Shown here: in pieces, positions 16,272 through 23,822 of the stretch | How positions within the stretch are numbered: the first letter of the stretch is position 1 | How the letters are laid out: every line of letters starts with the position of its first letter | DNA from: Bacillus sp. DNRA2 | GTDB lineage: Bacteria > Bacillota > Bacilli > Bacillales > Cytobacillaceae | Assembly: GCF_012843265.1 (NCBI RefSeq) | Contig: NZ_JABAIT010000001.1 | Coordinates: 1 to 64,000 of the forward strand | Length of the DNA: 64,000 bases | Direction: 5' to 3' | The notes under the pieces: generated by a model | What the model saw: only the letters and a program-made list of their open reading frames with translations | Database searches by the model: none | Told to the model about the DNA's origin: nothing | Translations under genes and position numbers: made by a program

Positions 16272-17090
16272 ATGAAAATAAGAGTTCTTCCCTTTATCAT
16301 CACAATTGGGATTCTTGGTGCGGGTTATCTGGGGATACAAAGAACAAATGATTCTTTTAATAATAGTGAAAATAGCAGTGAGATTTTACAAGTAGAAGAA
16401 AAGCTATCAAATATGTCCGTAACAAATTCTGTGGTTTCTGAGGAGGATGAAGTCCAAAATCAAGCAAGTGCCGTTTCGCAAAGCGAGAATCAGTCACAGA
16501 CTGAAGCTACCATTGAGGGGGTTCCGCATATTAAACAAATGCCAGAATTGGCAAGGGGCTGCGAGGTGACAAGTTTGGCGATGCTCTTGCAGTTTGCTGG
16601 AGTTTCGGTAGATAAGATAACACTTGCAAAAGAAATTAAAACGGTGCCTTTTCGTGATCAAAACGGGATTCGTAGCAATCCAAATGATGGTTTCGTCGGT
16701 GACATATACTCATTTGATAACTCAGGGTATGGCGTATACCACGGTCCTATTGCCGATTTGGCTGAAACCTATCTACCGGGCAGGATAATAGATTTAACTG
16801 GCGAAGGAATTGCTGCTGTTTATCAGCAGTTGAACAATGGTGTTCCGGTTTGGGTAGTAACGAATTCAAGATTTGCCTTACTTCCTGAAGATCAATTTTC
16901 GATTTGGGATACAAGCTCTGGCGAGGTGCAGATTACTTATCGGGAGCATAGCGTTTTGGTAGTGGGCTATGATGAAAATAACGTTTATATAAATGATCCA
17001 TTGGCTGACAAGGCCTATACATCTGTTCCGAAAGCCAACTTTGAAGCAGCTTGGGAACAAATGGGGTCCCAAGCCGTTAGCTATGCATAA
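16272..17090 (+). CDS. C39-like cysteine peptidase family protein (YvpB-like)
   Basis: The 272-residue protein has an N-terminal membrane anchor or signal (ITIGILGAGYLGI), a ~60-residue linker rich in Ser/Gln/Glu, and a papain-like peptidase_C39_2 domain. Catalytic residues are visible in order: Cys in ARGCEVTS (about residue 97), His in EHSVLVVGYD (about 227), Asp in INDPL (about 241). The spacing fits the YvpB-type family, whose substrates are unknown. AGGGAGGAG precedes the ATG. It is exported, so it acts at the cell surface. It is monocistronic. Confidence 0.8.
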   Translation: MKIRVLPFIITIGILGAGYLGIQRTNDSFNNSENSSEILQVEEKLSNMSVTNSVVSEEDEVQNQASAVSQSENQSQTEATIEGVPHIKQMPELARGCEVTSLAMLLQFAGVSVDKITLAKEIKTVPFRDQNGIRSNPNDGFVGDIYSFDNSGYGVYHGPIADLAETYLPGRIIDLTGEGIAAVYQQLNNGVPVWVVTNSRFALLPEDQFSIWDTSSGEVQITYREHSVLVVGYDENNVYINDPLADKAYTSVPKANFEAAWEQMGSQAVSYA

Positions 17091-17108
17091 GGTGAGATTC
17101 CACATTTA

Positions 17109-17138
17109 GGTGCCTGTCACCGCCCGAGTTTTGTCGAA
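17109..17138 (+). repeat. REP-like repeat, copy 7 (CGCCC type)
   Basis: GGTGCCTGTCACC plus GCCCGAGTTTTGTCGAA, 18 bases after the C39-like gene. It is an intermediate between the CACGCCCC and CACCACCC types. Confidence 0.9.
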
Positions 17139-17165
17139 TAATTCTCCTTTGTTTTTCAATATAAA

Positions 17166-17200
17166 AGAGGATAGTGCTAATGTGCACTATCCTCTTCATA
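17166..17200 (-). terminator. terminator-like hairpin, minus strand
   Basis: GAGGATAGTGC / GCACTATCCTC, with TTTTATATT on the minus strand. A near copy lies at 18246-18278. Confidence 0.6.
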
Positions 17201-17209
17201 TGGTTGAAC

Positions 17210-17250
17210 CAAGCTATCTTTGCGCAGTTAGCTTGGCTCTTTTTTTCTTT
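17210..17250 (+). terminator. terminator, plus strand, after the C39-like gene
   Basis: CCAAGCTA / TTAGCTTGG followed by CTCTTTTTTTCTTTTT. It overlaps the end of the convergent DUF2062 gene. Confidence 0.65.
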
Positions 17251-17710
17251 TTAGCATATATAAAATGTTTACTCGATGTTTTTTGAAAAGTGTATAAACT
17301 ATTAGGTACATGAACAAGAAGGAGAGTAATGTATTCACGAGTGCTCCCGTGAAAAATAATAAGCCGCCAGAACCGATACCGTGTATTGATAGATGTGAAA
17401 AATCGAAATGCGCAGCGCTTTTGAGCTCTGTGATTTCGGTTGAACGGCGAAACAAAAGGCTTCCAATTTTATAGTTTAAGAAAAACAAAAACGGCCAAAT
17501 CGCTGTTCCGAGTGCTCCTCCCAAAAAAGCGGCAACTAAATTGCCTCTTCCTAATTTAGCAAGTCCAAGTGAAAGGAGTGCACCAACCCCAAAAGTGGGA
17601 AACCAATGCGGGATAAATCCTAACGTCAATCCCATTGCAATCGAGTGTGTACCGGCCTTCAAGCGAAACAAACGGAGGAGATAATACTTTACATGGCTCT
17701 TCAGTTTCAT
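17228..17710 (-). CDS. DUF2062 membrane protein
   Basis: The 160-residue protein has three to four hydrophobic segments and the DUF2062 signature (GLTLGFIPHWFPTFGVGA, then LGGALGTAIWPFLFFLNYKIGSLL). DUF2062 proteins are found alone or fused to glycosyltransferases; the role is not settled. ATG 17710 follows AGGTGATGAA, and an in-frame start at 17725 lacks a ribosome site. It is monocistronic. The ATGCTCG repeat array (18032-18212) lies upstream of it. Confidence 0.75.
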   Translation of the reverse strand: MKLKSHVKYYLLRLFRLKAGTHSIAMGLTLGFIPHWFPTFGVGALLSLGLAKLGRGNLVAAFLGGALGTAIWPFLFFLNYKIGSLLFRRSTEITELKSAAHFDFSHLSIHGIGSGGLLFFTGALVNTLLSFLFMYLIVYTLFKKHRVNILYMLKRKKEPS

Positions 17711-17771
17711 TTCATCACCTAACATATAACTTTATATTAAGATTGTTCGACTCATCTTATCACAACACTTA

Positions 17772-17801
17772 GGTGCCTGTCACGCCCCGAATTTTGTCGA
17801 A
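17772..17801 (+). repeat. REP-like repeat, copy 8 (GCCCC type)
   Basis: GGTGCCTGTCACG plus CCCCGAATTTTGTCGAA, followed by TGGGTGGGTG, a recognisable right arm. Confidence 0.9.
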
Positions 17802-18031
17802 TGGGTGGGTGATAGGATTGTGTGTTGGGTGTTTAAATGTGGCGGAGTGGTGAAAATTCGTGGAAAATGGTTGATTTTCACCTAAAAGTGAATTAGGTAT
17901 GCAGATTTAGGATAGAGATAAATGTGAACTTAGCAAAATTTTTTAGAAATGAGTAAAAACTGTGTGAAAATCAAGTTTAGCTTATGTAGTTACAAAGGAG
18001 CTATTAAAATTTTCTCAATTTTGGGAGGGAT

Positions 18032-18212
18032 ATGCTCGACTTTCGAAGATTTATGCTCGGCTTTTCAAATTTTATGCTCGACTTCGGAAGATTTATGCTC
18101 GACCTCAAATCATCCTCATAAAATTATGCTCACTAGCTTTGGTTTTTGCTTTGCTTTATAACGAAATGCTCGCTTTAATACACATATGCTCGTCTAAAAT
18201 ATGATATGCTCG
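18032..18212 (+). repeat. array of eight ATGCTC(G) repeats, mostly 20-21 bp apart
   Basis: ATGCTC begins at 18032, 18053, 18074, 18095, 18126, 18166, 18186 and 18206. The first four units are 21 bp long, and units 1 and 3 contain a small palindrome of the CTTCGAAG type. No convincing gene covers it. The regular two-turn spacing suggests a protein-binding array or a decaying tandem repeat. It is followed by a degenerate GGTGACCGGC...GGCACC resembling a REP tip. The rest of 17802-18294 shows no gene. Confidence 0.7.
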
Positions 18213-18245
18213 GTGACCGGCGCCCGGCACCAAAACCAAACCAAT

Positions 18246-18278
18246 AAAAAGAGGATAGCACTATGTGCTACCCTCTCA
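18246..18278 (-). terminator. terminator of the Big_5/ABC importer operon
   Basis: On the minus strand GAGGGTAGCAC and GTGCTATCCTC form a stem followed by TTTTTATT, 17 bases past the last gene. Confidence 0.8.
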
Positions 18279-18294
18279 AATTACAGAGCCAAAC

Positions 18295-19638
18295 TTAAGC
18301 AGTCTTTCTTCTTCTAATAAAATAGGTGATTCCGCCTAGGGCGACCATCAGTGAACCAAGCATCGCAGTAGTGTAGTAGTTCGTTGCTGTGTTGGGTAAT
18401 TCAGTACCGCTAGGTTGTGAAACTGTAGCCGCTCCACTACCACCAACAGCCTGAACAGGTGTGGTTGCAGCCTTCGCCGCTTCGGTTGTAAAGGCGATTT
18501 TCGTTTCTTGCCCTGTTTTCACACCACTTTTTGATGTTAAGTCTGAGCTAATGATTAAAGTATAAGCTGTATTAAAATCAAGATCGCTTTTTGGAATGAT
18601 GATGGCATCATTTCGCTTATCAGGTTCGGTTGCATCATCGGCAAAAATGATGTCGATCGGAATGATTGTGCCAGTTGCGGAAAGTAATGAAAAACTTCCC
18701 TTGTTATTTTCACTTACAGCACTGTTTACAATATTTTTATTAAAAGTTAGCTTGATTTGTGGTCTTACAGATACCCCAGTTGTGCCATTTTGAATGGTTG
18801 AAGTAAGCAATGCCAACGGCTCCTCGCTGCCGCCACCAGAGCCACTACCGCCACCAGCGCTACTGCTATCATACGTAACCGTCCACACTGTTTTTGCCTC
18901 GTTGCCCGCTGCATCAGTAGACGAAATTGTGATTTGATTCGCTCCATTATTCAGCGTGACTTCATAGCTGAACACGCCCGCGTCAATTACAGGTACTACT
19001 GTGTCATTAACCTTAACAATACTGCCAGCTTCAGTCGTGCCCGTAACTGTAACTTTCTTTTTCGTAGAAATGCTGTTATTTTGTGGTGCAGTAACGGTTA
19101 GTTCTGGTGCAACTGTATCCTCTTTAACGGTGAAGGTGACTGTTTCTTTTTTGCCTAAAGTTGAAGTATTGTTGGCTGCAAGACTAGCTTTAATTGTTAA
19201 TGTGTAGGTCGCGCCAGCAGTTAAGGCTTGTGTTGGCTTGACAAAAATATTTCTTTTTTCATCAGGATTAGCGCCGTCGCCTTCATCTGGAATTCGGAAC
19301 ACGTCAACCAGTACGGCATTATTGTTCGCATCAGCTAACGAGATCGCTTGGCTATTCGTTCCCCAAACGGTTGAATTGACAACGTTTTTGTTAAACACTA
19401 GTTTAATAGTGGGATTAGCACCAATGTTGTTGCTATCCTTAACATCTTCACCTGTGGTCGAGACGTTTTCAGAAATGCTTGTTAAATAGGCTCCGACGAA
19501 AGTTACAGGATCGGTACCACCGCCGCTGCCACTCCCGCTCCCGCCGGCTGCATATGATACGAAAACCGTGCTAAATAATAGGACAAGCGTCAGGACGCCA
19601 ATCGAAAGTCCGTTTAATAGAAATTTGTTCATCTTCAT
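18295..19638 (-). CDS. LPNTA-anchored cell-surface protein with Ig-like (Big_5) domains
   Basis: A 447-residue exported protein. A signal peptide (residues 1-30, ending VSYAA) precedes a Gly/Ser linker, a Big_5-type Ig domain (about 43-170), a second Ig-like domain (about 173-258, VTVTGTTEAGS), another Gly/Ser linker and a second Big_5 domain (about 273-390). The end carries LPNTA, a hydrophobic stretch and an RRRK tail. LPNTA is the motif used by class D (SrtC/SrtD-type) sortases of Bacillus. The last Big_5 domain is nearly the same as that in the protein at 23823. It is the last gene of the importer operon, suggesting that it captures the importer's ligand at the wall, as in heme-relay systems; this is inference. 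Confidence 0.85.
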   Translation of the reverse strand: MKMNKFLLNGLSIGVLTLVLLFSTVFVSYAAGGSGSGSGGGTDPVTFVGAYLTSISENVSTTGEDVKDSNNIGANPTIKLVFNKNVVNSTVWGTNSQAISLADANNNAVLVDVFRIPDEGDGANPDEKRNIFVKPTQALTAGATYTLTIKASLAANNTSTLGKKETVTFTVKEDTVAPELTVTAPQNNSISTKKKVTVTGTTEAGSIVKVNDTVVPVIDAGVFSYEVTLNNGANQITISSTDAAGNEAKTVWTVTYDSSSAGGGSGSGGGSEEPLALLTSTIQNGTTGVSVRPQIKLTFNKNIVNSAVSENNKGSFSLLSATGTIIPIDIIFADDATEPDKRNDAIIIPKSDLDFNTAYTLIISSDLTSKSGVKTGQETKIAFTTEAAKAATTPVQAVGGSGAATVSQPSGTELPNTATNYYTTAMLGSLMVALGGITYFIRRRKTA

Positions 19639-19652
19639 GGTGAAATCTCCTT

Positions 19653-19910
19653 TTAGACATTATTAGAGTTGACTGGAAAGTCTTTGAAACAAGTAAATCC
19701 TTCGAATTCCCACCGACGATAGCGGCAATTGTAACAAGTGGTTTGATTTTCATAAACAATCTCATCTTCGACATCCATTTGGAACACTGTGCAGTTACCT
19801 GCCATCCGTGTGGTAACTCCAAAAACCTCAGGATGATCCGGATTGCCGCTGAACCTTTTCTTTCCGTTGACTGATGTAATCATAGCTCCCTCTATTCTAA
19901 ATTTTGACAT
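19653..19910 (-). CDS. small Cys-rich protein of the importer operon
   Basis: The 85-residue protein contains a possible metal-binding set: Cys in GNCTVF and the cluster CYNCRYRRWEFEGFTC (C-x2-C-x11-C). I do not recognise the family. It has no signal peptide, so it is cytoplasmic. The ATG at 19910 is weakly supported; an internal ATG at 19883 has a GAGGGAG that is too close. Its 5' end is partly duplicated 57 bp upstream (19900-19980). It lies between the TiaS-like gene and the LPNTA surface-protein gene. A cofactor-handling role is only a guess. Confidence 0.6.
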   Translation of the reverse strand: MSKFRIEGAMITSVNGKKRFSGNPDHPEVFGVTTRMAGNCTVFQMDVEDEIVYENQTTCYNCRYRRWEFEGFTCFKDFPVNSNNV

Positions 19911-19980
19911 GATGAATACGGTCTTTTGCCGACCGAGGTGGCATCTATCTATTCCAATTTTGACATGATTAATACTGTTT
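19900..19980 (-). repeat. imperfect direct repeat of a gene's 5' end
   Basis: On the minus strand GTATTAATCATGTCAAAATT recurs 57 bp later as GTATTCATCATGTCAAAATT. The first copy opens MSKLE and stops; the second starts the Cys-rich gene (MSKFRIEG). The intervening bases form a GGTC/GACC hairpin. Confidence 0.65.
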
Positions 19981-20715
19981 TAATGCGCGGCCAGCGCATG
20001 GCACCCATTGCATCTCGCCCTCAACAGCAACCGATTCAACAAGCAGCACGGACTGGTGATTGAGGAACACACTTTTTAATTTTTCGCCTAAAGTGATAAG
20101 TTCTTCTTCGTGTAAAATAAAGCCGGCTGGAGTTCTGACAAGGTCAATCGCTGTCTCACCCAGAATCTCCGCCACAGTTACAACCTTTTTATCCGAGTGA
20201 AGCTTGTGCTGCCCTTTAAAACGGCCATCATTGCCGGTGAGTCGCAAACCAACGCCAGCTAACGCTCCAATCACGCCTTGGCCAGTTCCGCCATGCTCCG
20301 ATAAATGAAGCGAAAGTGCCTCCGCTAAATCGTAGGCTTCCTGCTTCGTTAACACTTCCTGCTTCGCTCTTAAGCCAAACGCAATAAGTTGTTGCTGTTG
20401 GTGCTGCGACAGACGGTCAGGGATGAACACGCACAGTCCTGGGTCGGACCCTTCAGCACTCTCTGTTTCTAAAATTTTAATCGCGGCCTCAATTGTCTCA
20501 TCGAGGTATTCGCTGTTAATATCAGCAGTAAAACACATCGAACTATTATGGGAAGTATAGGGAACATCAGGATGAACGAGTAATTGGTGCCGGGTGATGG
20601 ACGAGCAAGTTCCCCAACCAATTGATTCGATTAGCGAAGCAAGATCCTGGGCAATCTCGCCGGTACCTTTGCTATCAATATTGTCTGTATCATCAATACA
20701 CAAGAAGATTTTCAT
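19969..20715 (-). CDS. TiaS-like (agmatinylcytidine-synthase N-terminal type) domain protein
   Basis: The 248-residue protein begins MKIFLCIDDTDNIDSKGTGE, closely resembling the IDDTD nucleotide-binding start of archaeal TiaS. It continues with the ferredoxin-like part (SSITRHQLLVHPDVPYTSHN), which corresponds to the R-L-x-P-N-x-P-x-K-T-R-G-N region of TiaS. It is much shorter than TiaS and lacks its zinc ribbon and OB domain, so a tRNA role is unlikely. A phosphorylating activity on a small molecule is possible. It lies 23 bases after the binding-protein gene and shares its operon. The link to transport is from position only. Confidence 0.65.
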   Translation of the reverse strand: MKIFLCIDDTDNIDSKGTGEIAQDLASLIESIGWGTCSSITRHQLLVHPDVPYTSHNSSMCFTADINSEYLDETIEAAIKILETESAEGSDPGLCVFIPDRLSQHQQQQLIAFGLRAKQEVLTKQEAYDLAEALSLHLSEHGGTGQGVIGALAGVGLRLTGNDGRFKGQHKLHSDKKVVTVAEILGETAIDLVRTPAGFILHEEELITLGEKLKSVFLNHQSVLLVESVAVEGEMQWVPCAGRALKQY

Positions 20716-20738
20716 ATAGTCGTAACCCCATCTCTAGT

Positions 20739-21833
20739 TTAGTTGCCTTTCGGTATACGCATGTTTTTACCTGAGAGTATCTTAGCGATATAATCTTCAT
20801 CCAGCTTATAATTGAAGAAATCTTGATAAAATTCACCAGTAACCTCTTCCATATTTACTTCTGAAAATTTGTCCGGATACAGCGTTTTCGCCGTCCAAAG
20901 AATCGCCAGCGGCGTCTCTAAGCCGCCAGGGTGGCCCCAGCGCGACACGCCATTCGGCAGCTGATACACTTTTTTATTTTTCACAGCCTGCAACGTTTCC
21001 CATTGTGGATTGCTTAAGATATAATCGGAAACCCCGTCTTCGTTGACAAGGATTGCTTCGGGATTCCACAGCAAGATTTGCTCCAAGTTGGCAAAATACT
21101 TGCCATCGGTCAGCTTTAAATTTTCACCGACAGAAACGTTGGTGACACCGGCAATTTTCATCCATTCTGCTGGCAAGGATCCAGCCGCATCGGTTCGGGT
21201 TGCTTCATTCACAGAATGGTAAACTCTGATTCTGTATTTTTCTGGAATATTTTTGACGCCCTCAGACACTTGGGCAATGATGTCATTGTAAAAATCAATA
21301 TATCTTTCCGCTTCCCGAGACCTACCAATCGCCTTCCCAATCATCGCAATCGCTTGCTGTTGCTCCTCAATTGAATTGAAGTTAACGACCAGATAAGGAA
21401 TGTTTAATTCATCGAGTTTTCTCACTTCACCTTCATCCTTGGCGGTAGACTCTTGAATGAAGATAAGGTCGGGCCCAATATTGGCCAGCTCTTCAATATT
21501 AATTTTATCGCCGCGGTTTGGAACAACCGCATCGCTAATCACGGGATTGATTTCATTTAATAAATTGTCACGCTGTAAACCGTTATTAACCGCGACGATT
21601 TTATCGCCCTCACCGAGCATCGTCACGACATGTCCCGTAAAAGCATAAAGGCAGGCGATGCGCTCGACCTTGTCCGGAATGACAACCTCGCGGCTCAAAT
21701 AATCATAAACCGTGGTCGATTTACCAGCTTTGGTTGATCTGGCGTCTGCGGCCTCGCTATCTACGGAGCAAGCTGCTAGTACGATTGATAAAAATAATAC
21801 CAATATCGCAATGCTAAATTTTGTTTGTCTCAT
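20739..21833 (-). CDS. BtuF/FecB-type ABC transporter substrate-binding lipoprotein
   Basis: A 364-residue lipoprotein (signal ending LAAC, Cys22) with the TroA/BtuF-like bilobal fold (VERIACLYAFTGHVVTMLG; INIEELANIGPDLIFI). The end (TLYPDKF...FFNYKLDEDYIAKILSG) matches binding proteins for iron chelates, corrinoids or tungsten-like ligands often seen in anaerobes, so the ligand is not settled. The ATG overlaps the stop of the preceding 48-codon gene (ATGA at 21830-21833). It carries ligand to the permease and ATPase encoded upstream. Confidence 0.85.
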   Translation of the reverse strand: MRQTKFSIAILVLFLSIVLAACSVDSEAADARSTKAGKSTTVYDYLSREVVIPDKVERIACLYAFTGHVVTMLGEGDKIVAVNNGLQRDNLLNEINPVISDAVVPNRGDKINIEELANIGPDLIFIQESTAKDEGEVRKLDELNIPYLVVNFNSIEEQQQAIAMIGKAIGRSREAERYIDFYNDIIAQVSEGVKNIPEKYRIRVYHSVNEATRTDAAGSLPAEWMKIAGVTNVSVGENLKLTDGKYFANLEQILLWNPEAILVNEDGVSDYILSNPQWETLQAVKNKKVYQLPNGVSRWGHPGGLETPLAILWTAKTLYPDKFSEVNMEEVTGEFYQDFFNYKLDEDYIAKILSGKNMRIPKGN

Positions 21834-21976
21834 CTTCGCGTGATCACCACTTTCTCGGTTGTAATACGTCCAGTTTCGGCGCCAAGGGACATCAATCTTT
21901 TCCGGAAATCAGGATTTCCTGCAAGGCTCGCCTTCTTCCTGTCGCCCCTGTGTAAGGTGCTTGCGCTTTTGATCAC
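21830..21976 (-). CDS. 48-residue basic small protein coupled to the importer
   Basis: A 48-codon frame exactly bridges two genes. Its GTG start overlaps the ATPase stop (GTGA) and its TGA stop overlaps the binding-protein start (ATGA). The product has about a quarter Lys/Arg (e.g. LHRGDRKKASLAGN) and ends MSLGAETGRITTEKVVITRR. A weak resemblance to the FeoA pattern R-L-x-x-L-G-x-x-x-G exists but is not convincing. GAGGTGG precedes the start. Overlap at both ends is the main evidence that it is real. Confidence 0.5.
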   Translation of the reverse strand: MIKSASTLHRGDRKKASLAGNPDFRKRLMSLGAETGRITTEKVVITRR

Positions 21977-22785
21977 CTCGCCACCTCAATCGGAATCAGT
22001 CCTTTGACCACTTTATTGTGATCGGTCATGGCCGATATTGATTTTGCATGGATGTTAAAGGTGTGCAGCATATTCACTTCGGTTAAGACGTCCGTGGGAC
22101 TTCCGACCGCTTCAAAGCCGTGGTGATTCATTAACGCAACCGTTGTGTGTATATCACTATTTTCAAAATAAAAAGCGTGATTTGGAAAATGAGTCGCCAT
22201 GATAATCGAGATATTTTTCTGTTTTATTAACTTAACAATTGTTTCTAAAATAATTAATTCATGGCGGAAGTCCAAATGGGCTGTCGGTTCATCCATTAAG
22301 ATGATCGAAGTTTCTTGGGCGAGTGCCCGAGCTAGCATCACGAGCTGGGTCTGACCTCCGCTCAGCTGCGTATAAGGTTTATTTATAAAAGAAGAAAGTC
22401 CTAACGTTTCTAACGCTGCTTCAGCGATTTCGTAATCCTCAGTCGCTGGCGCAGAGAAGGTGCCGGTGTAGGCGGCGCGCCCCATGAGGACGATATCGAT
22501 TACTTTGTAAGGAAAGTTCTTCGTATGGTTTTGTGGCACATAACTGATTTGTTTCGCAAGCTCGGCTGGTTTATAGGCGCTGATCGGCTTGTTATTTAAG
22601 GTGATGCTACCGCCTGAGAGCTTGAGCGACCCCAAAATGCATTCCAACAATGTCGATTTACCGCAGCCGTTTGGGCCAAAGAGGCAAAATATCCCGCCCG
22701 TGCTGATTTCAAAGTTAATGTTGTGGAAGATTTCAGTTTTGCCATAGTTGAAACTTGCATTTTCAATTTTGAGGGCTGACATCAT
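21973..22785 (-). CDS. ABC transporter ATP-binding protein (FecE/BtuD type)
   Basis: The ATPase of the importer. Walker A GPNGCGKST, signature LSGGQ, Walker B IILMDEPT and the switch His in MATHF are all present, so it should be active. About 270 residues. The start at 22785 (MMSALKIENASF) lies 9 bases after AGGAGG and overlaps the permease stop by four bases. The last ~50 residues (PTDVLTEVNMLHTFNIHA...) are the usual C-terminal extension of FecE-like proteins. Confidence 0.9.
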   Translation of the reverse strand: MMSALKIENASFNYGKTEIFHNINFEISTGGIFCLFGPNGCGKSTLLECILGSLKLSGGSITLNNKPISAYKPAELAKQISYVPQNHTKNFPYKVIDIVLMGRAAYTGTFSAPATEDYEIAEAALETLGLSSFINKPYTQLSGGQTQLVMLARALAQETSIILMDEPTAHLDFRHELIILETIVKLIKQKNISIIMATHFPNHAFYFENSDIHTTVALMNHHGFEAVGSPTDVLTEVNMLHTFNIHAKSISAMTDHNKVVKGLIPIEVAR

Positions 22786-23798
22786 GCTGACCATCCTCCT
22801 GCTTTACTTTTTAATAAATAAACAAAGAATGGCGCCCCGATAATTGCTGTCAAAATCCCGAGTGGAATTTCCGAACCAGTCAAGGTCCTTGATAAATTAT
22901 CGATGACCACGAGATAACAGGCCCCGATCGAAATCGTCGCCGGGATTAGCAGACGATTGTCATTGCCGACAAGCATTCTAGCGATGTGCGGGATAATCAG
23001 GCCAACCCAGCCGATAACTCCGCTCACACAAACCGCTCCGGCAGTCGCCAAGGTTGCCGAAGCAATCAAGATTTCTTTTAATAAACTTAAGTTGACGCCA
23101 AGGGCGCGCGCTTCCTTATCGCCCATTGATAAAATATTGATGCGCCAGCGAATCGCGAGAAGACCGATGATGCCGACGACCATCGGAATGCCGGCGATCA
23201 AAATATCATGATAGCTGGCCGAAGCGAGACTTCCCATTAACCAAAACGTGATTTTCGGCAATTGATCAAGCGGGTCAGCCAAGTATTTCACCAGTGAGAT
23301 AAGCGATGAAAACACCGATGAAACAATCGTCCCGCCCAGGACAAGCATGATGGTCGATGTCGTATTGTAGTTGCGACCGATCAGGAAACTCAGCACTACC
23401 GCAGCGACCCCAAAGCCGAACGCAAACAGATAAATCATGAAGCCTTGATCGAATAATAAAATCGCCAGGGCTGCCCCAAAGCCAGCCCCCGGACTAACCC
23501 CGAGAATGCTCGAGCTGACGAGCGGATTTCGAAACACGCCTTGGAAAGCGGCGCCGCTTACGGCAAGGCTCGCACCCACCAATGCCCCCAACAGAGCACG
23601 AGGGAGGCGAATATTCAGAACGATCGACGAGGCCATTTCCTTCGTGTCCATCGTTGTCATTCCAATTTTATTGAGCAAAACGGTCAGAACGGTTGCAGCA
23701 TCGAGTGGGTATCGCCCTAATAGTAGCGATACAAATATGCAAAGTATTGGCGCCGTTATTAAACTGAAGTAAAAGAGTGACTTTTTAATAGCTTCCAC
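22782..23798 (-). CDS. FecCD-type ABC transporter permease
   Basis: A 338-residue permease with about ten membrane segments and the family signatures LPRALLGALVGASLAVSGAA, PLVSSSILGVSPGAGFGAAL and GLIIPHIARMLVGND. The start is given as a GTG at 23798 without a clear ribosome site, so the exact N-terminus is uncertain. It lies 24 bases after the Big_5 membrane protein gene and overlaps the ATPase gene. With the genes at 20739 and 21973 it completes an importer. Confidence 0.9.
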   Translation of the reverse strand: MEAIKKSLFYFSLITAPILCIFVSLLLGRYPLDAATVLTVLLNKIGMTTMDTKEMASSIVLNIRLPRALLGALVGASLAVSGAAFQGVFRNPLVSSSILGVSPGAGFGAALAILLFDQGFMIYLFAFGFGVAAVVLSFLIGRNYNTTSTIMLVLGGTIVSSVFSSLISLVKYLADPLDQLPKITFWLMGSLASASYHDILIAGIPMVVGIIGLLAIRWRINILSMGDKEARALGVNLSLLKEILIASATLATAGAVCVSGVIGWVGLIIPHIARMLVGNDNRLLIPATISIGACYLVVIDNLSRTLTGSEIPLGILTAIIGAPFFVYLLKSKAGGWSA

Positions 23799-23822
23799 CT
23801 ACTTATAGAGAAGGAGTTTCAC

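Noticed and set aside
18207-18235. GGTGACCGGC...GGCACC as a further full REP copy
   Set aside because: Only a tip-like palindrome is present; the CCCGAATTTTGTCGAA half is missing.
21834-21972. Riboswitch (cobalamin, Moco or similar) between the ATPase and binding-protein genes
   Set aside because: No conserved core could be matched, and the segment is fully open as a coupled 48-codon frame.
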